Shown here: positions 6,118-6,892 of the stretch, in pieces
How positions within the stretch are numbered: the first letter of the stretch is position 1
How the letters are laid out: every line of letters starts with the position of its first letter
DNA from: an uncultured Saprospiraceae bacterium
Lineage (GTDB): Bacteria; Bacteroidota; Bacteroidia; Chitinophagales; Saprospiraceae
Assembly: GCA_937930625.1 (NCBI GenBank)
Contig: CALHBW010000044.1
Coordinates: 1-6,892 of the forward strand
Length of the DNA stretch: 6,892 nucleotides
Direction of reading: 5' to 3'
The notes under the pieces: model-generated
What the model was told of the DNA's origin: nothing
Seen by the model: the letters and a program-made list of their open reading frames with translations, nothing else
The model's database searches: none
Program-made: the position numbers and the translations under genes

Positions 6118-6309
6118 CTATTCTTTCATTTCTTTGCGAAGTTCTTCAATGGTATGATAATTACCATTTTCAATATCCTCAGCTGCTTCATCACATTGTT
6201 CTTTTAGTGCTTCGTAAGTGATAGGCGTGCCGTCTGCCTCGTAGCCTGCTACTTGCTGTTGCCTATATTTATCGAACATCGCATGAACAATTTCCAAGAA
6301 TGAATCGTG
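6118..6309 (-). pseudogene. 5'-truncated antitoxin-like small gene
   Basis: The minus-strand frame runs from 6309 to TAG at 6120-6118. After an in-frame TAG at 6312-6310 it reads HDSFLEIVHAMFDKYRQQQ, then VAGYEADGTPITYEALKEQ, and ends with ENGNYHTIEELRKEMKE. This resembles short Bacteroidota type II antitoxins with a GYxxDGTPIT segment and an ENGxxxTxEEL..EM tail (recognition from memory, no search). Such proteins are usually 70-80 residues; here the conserved reading starts right at the GC-rich repeat and the expected N-terminal 15-20 residues and start codon are absent. Translation from the internal ATG at 6279 would give 53 residues. No RelE/ParE-like toxin follows. It may be an orphan remnant or, less likely, a functional short protein. 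Confidence 0.55.
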
Positions 6310-6316
6310 CTACGTG

Positions 6317-6342
6317 CGCGGACTGGAAGTGCCGCGCTACAT
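6317..6342 (-). repeat. GC-rich dispersed hairpin repeat, copy 2 (inverted)
   Basis: Read on the minus strand this is the same 26-base unit as 4275-4300, with a single difference (C for the bulged T). It forms the CGCGG-ACT / AGT-CCGCG hairpin. Its first six bases, ATGTAG, supply the last codon and the stop of the helicase-like gene, and its far end lies 7 bases from the start of the open antitoxin-like frame. Confidence 0.8.
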
Positions 6343-6892
6343 CTCTACTTGCACCAATACGCCCGAAAGTCCGAAATATACCCAACAATCCACCGCGTTT
6401 GTACAATCTTTCATTCGAGACAAAACGGGCGCAACTTCCTTCAATGTCGAATGTATTTTTTTAATGTGAATCGTATTAGAATTATACTGCACCAATACAT
6501 TTCCTTTATCCGTTTCGAGTAAAATATCTGTTACCGCTTCAAACAATTGTCCATTATTATGTTGTGATACAGGATAGTTTTTATATAATTTATTATGATT
6601 AATATTATTTTTTAAATACTTGTAGAAATTATGCGAAGCATTTAATAAATACTTTTCCTCTACGACACCTACCACTTCAAATTCGTGTATCAGGCGAGTT
6701 GCTATTTGTTCTCGTTGAATGTCGTCAGCATCAGGTTTATCGGCAAATAGAAAGGCGCGATAGAGTTGTGCTACGGTCAATTCTTCGGCATCGTCACGCG
6801 CTTTTACGGGCGCGATTTCTATTTGTTGGAGGATATTAAATGCCACATTTTCATGCTCGATAATATCAGGTTTGAGCATTGGATGTGATTGC
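6337..6892 (-). CDS. C-terminal part of a UvrD/AddA-like helicase-nuclease (partial)
   Basis: The frame is open through the right edge; the first in-window ATG is at 6879, but QSHP precedes it in frame, so the true start is probably outside. The visible 180 residues from that ATG are soluble and contain no helicase motifs. Residues 103-133 (PVSQHNNGQLFEAVTDILL, then ETDKGNVLVQYN) resemble the AddA/UvrD C-terminal nuclease region that normally reads G-x-I-D-L-L...x-V-x-D-Y-K. Asp118 is kept, while Gln131-Tyr-Asn133 stands where Asp-Tyr-Lys is expected, so nuclease activity is probably lost. If the assignment is right the whole protein would be a cytosolic DNA repair/recombination helicase. The stop codon lies in the GC-rich repeat at 6317-6342, so the last residue may not be ancestral. 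The identity is a judgement from pattern, not a search. Confidence 0.5.
   Translation of the reverse strand, partial: QSHPMLKPDIIEHENVAFNILQQIEIAPVKARDDAEELTVAQLYRAFLFADKPDADDIQREQIATRLIHEFEVVGVVEEKYLLNASHNFYKYLKNNINHNKLYKNYPVSQHNNGQLFEAVTDILLETDKGNVLVQYNSNTIHIKKIHSTLKEVAPVLSRMKDCTNAVDCWVYFGLSGVLVQVEM

Noticed and set aside
6307..6522. Plus-strand 71-codon frame
   Set aside because: It lies antisense to the helicase-like C-terminal coding region and starts in the GC-rich repeat; most likely a shadow frame.

Overview
The window looks like a piece of a Bacteroidota chromosome, most likely a Saprospira-type or related gliding/filamentous lineage (inference). The reasons are a very long secreted protein with SprB-type repeats and a gliding-motility-type C-terminal sorting domain (type IX secretion), start codons with AT-rich leaders and no Shine-Dalgarno sequence, and moderate, AT-leaning base composition.

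Layout. Positions 63-4262 (+) encode a 1399-residue cell-surface/secreted adhesin-like protein: signal peptide, Cys-rich N-terminal domain, PKD/Ig-like domains (one apparently interrupted by a jelly-roll-like module), six SprB-type repeats and a type B type IX sorting domain. Positions 4696-5322 (-) encode a 208-residue glyoxalase-like (VOC superfamily) protein convergent to it. From 6892 leftward to 6337 (-) lies the C-terminal part of a larger protein cut by the window edge; it resembles the C-terminal region of UvrD/AddA-type helicase-nucleases, with a degraded nuclease motif. Just downstream, at 6118-6309 (-), is the C-terminal part of a small antitoxin-like gene whose 5' end is missing.

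The gaps between genes are full of palindromic elements from at least four sequence families: a GC-rich 26-base hairpin (4275-4300 and, inverted, 6317-6342); an AT-rich ACGATTT-type palindrome (4316-4340, and a perfect 27-base inverted pair at 5338-5404 directly upstream of the VOC gene); a 241-base MITE-like element with 40-base terminal inverted repeats and two internal hairpins (4380-4620); and a 157-base element bounded by 34-base inverted repeats (5817-5973).

The genes do not form an obvious pathway or operon. The GC-rich hairpin at 6317-6342 supplies the stop codon of the helicase-like gene and abuts the broken end of the antitoxin-like gene, so repeat-associated rearrangement has probably shaped this locus. 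I see no CRISPR array, tRNA, rRNA, transposase gene or convincing intrinsic terminator.
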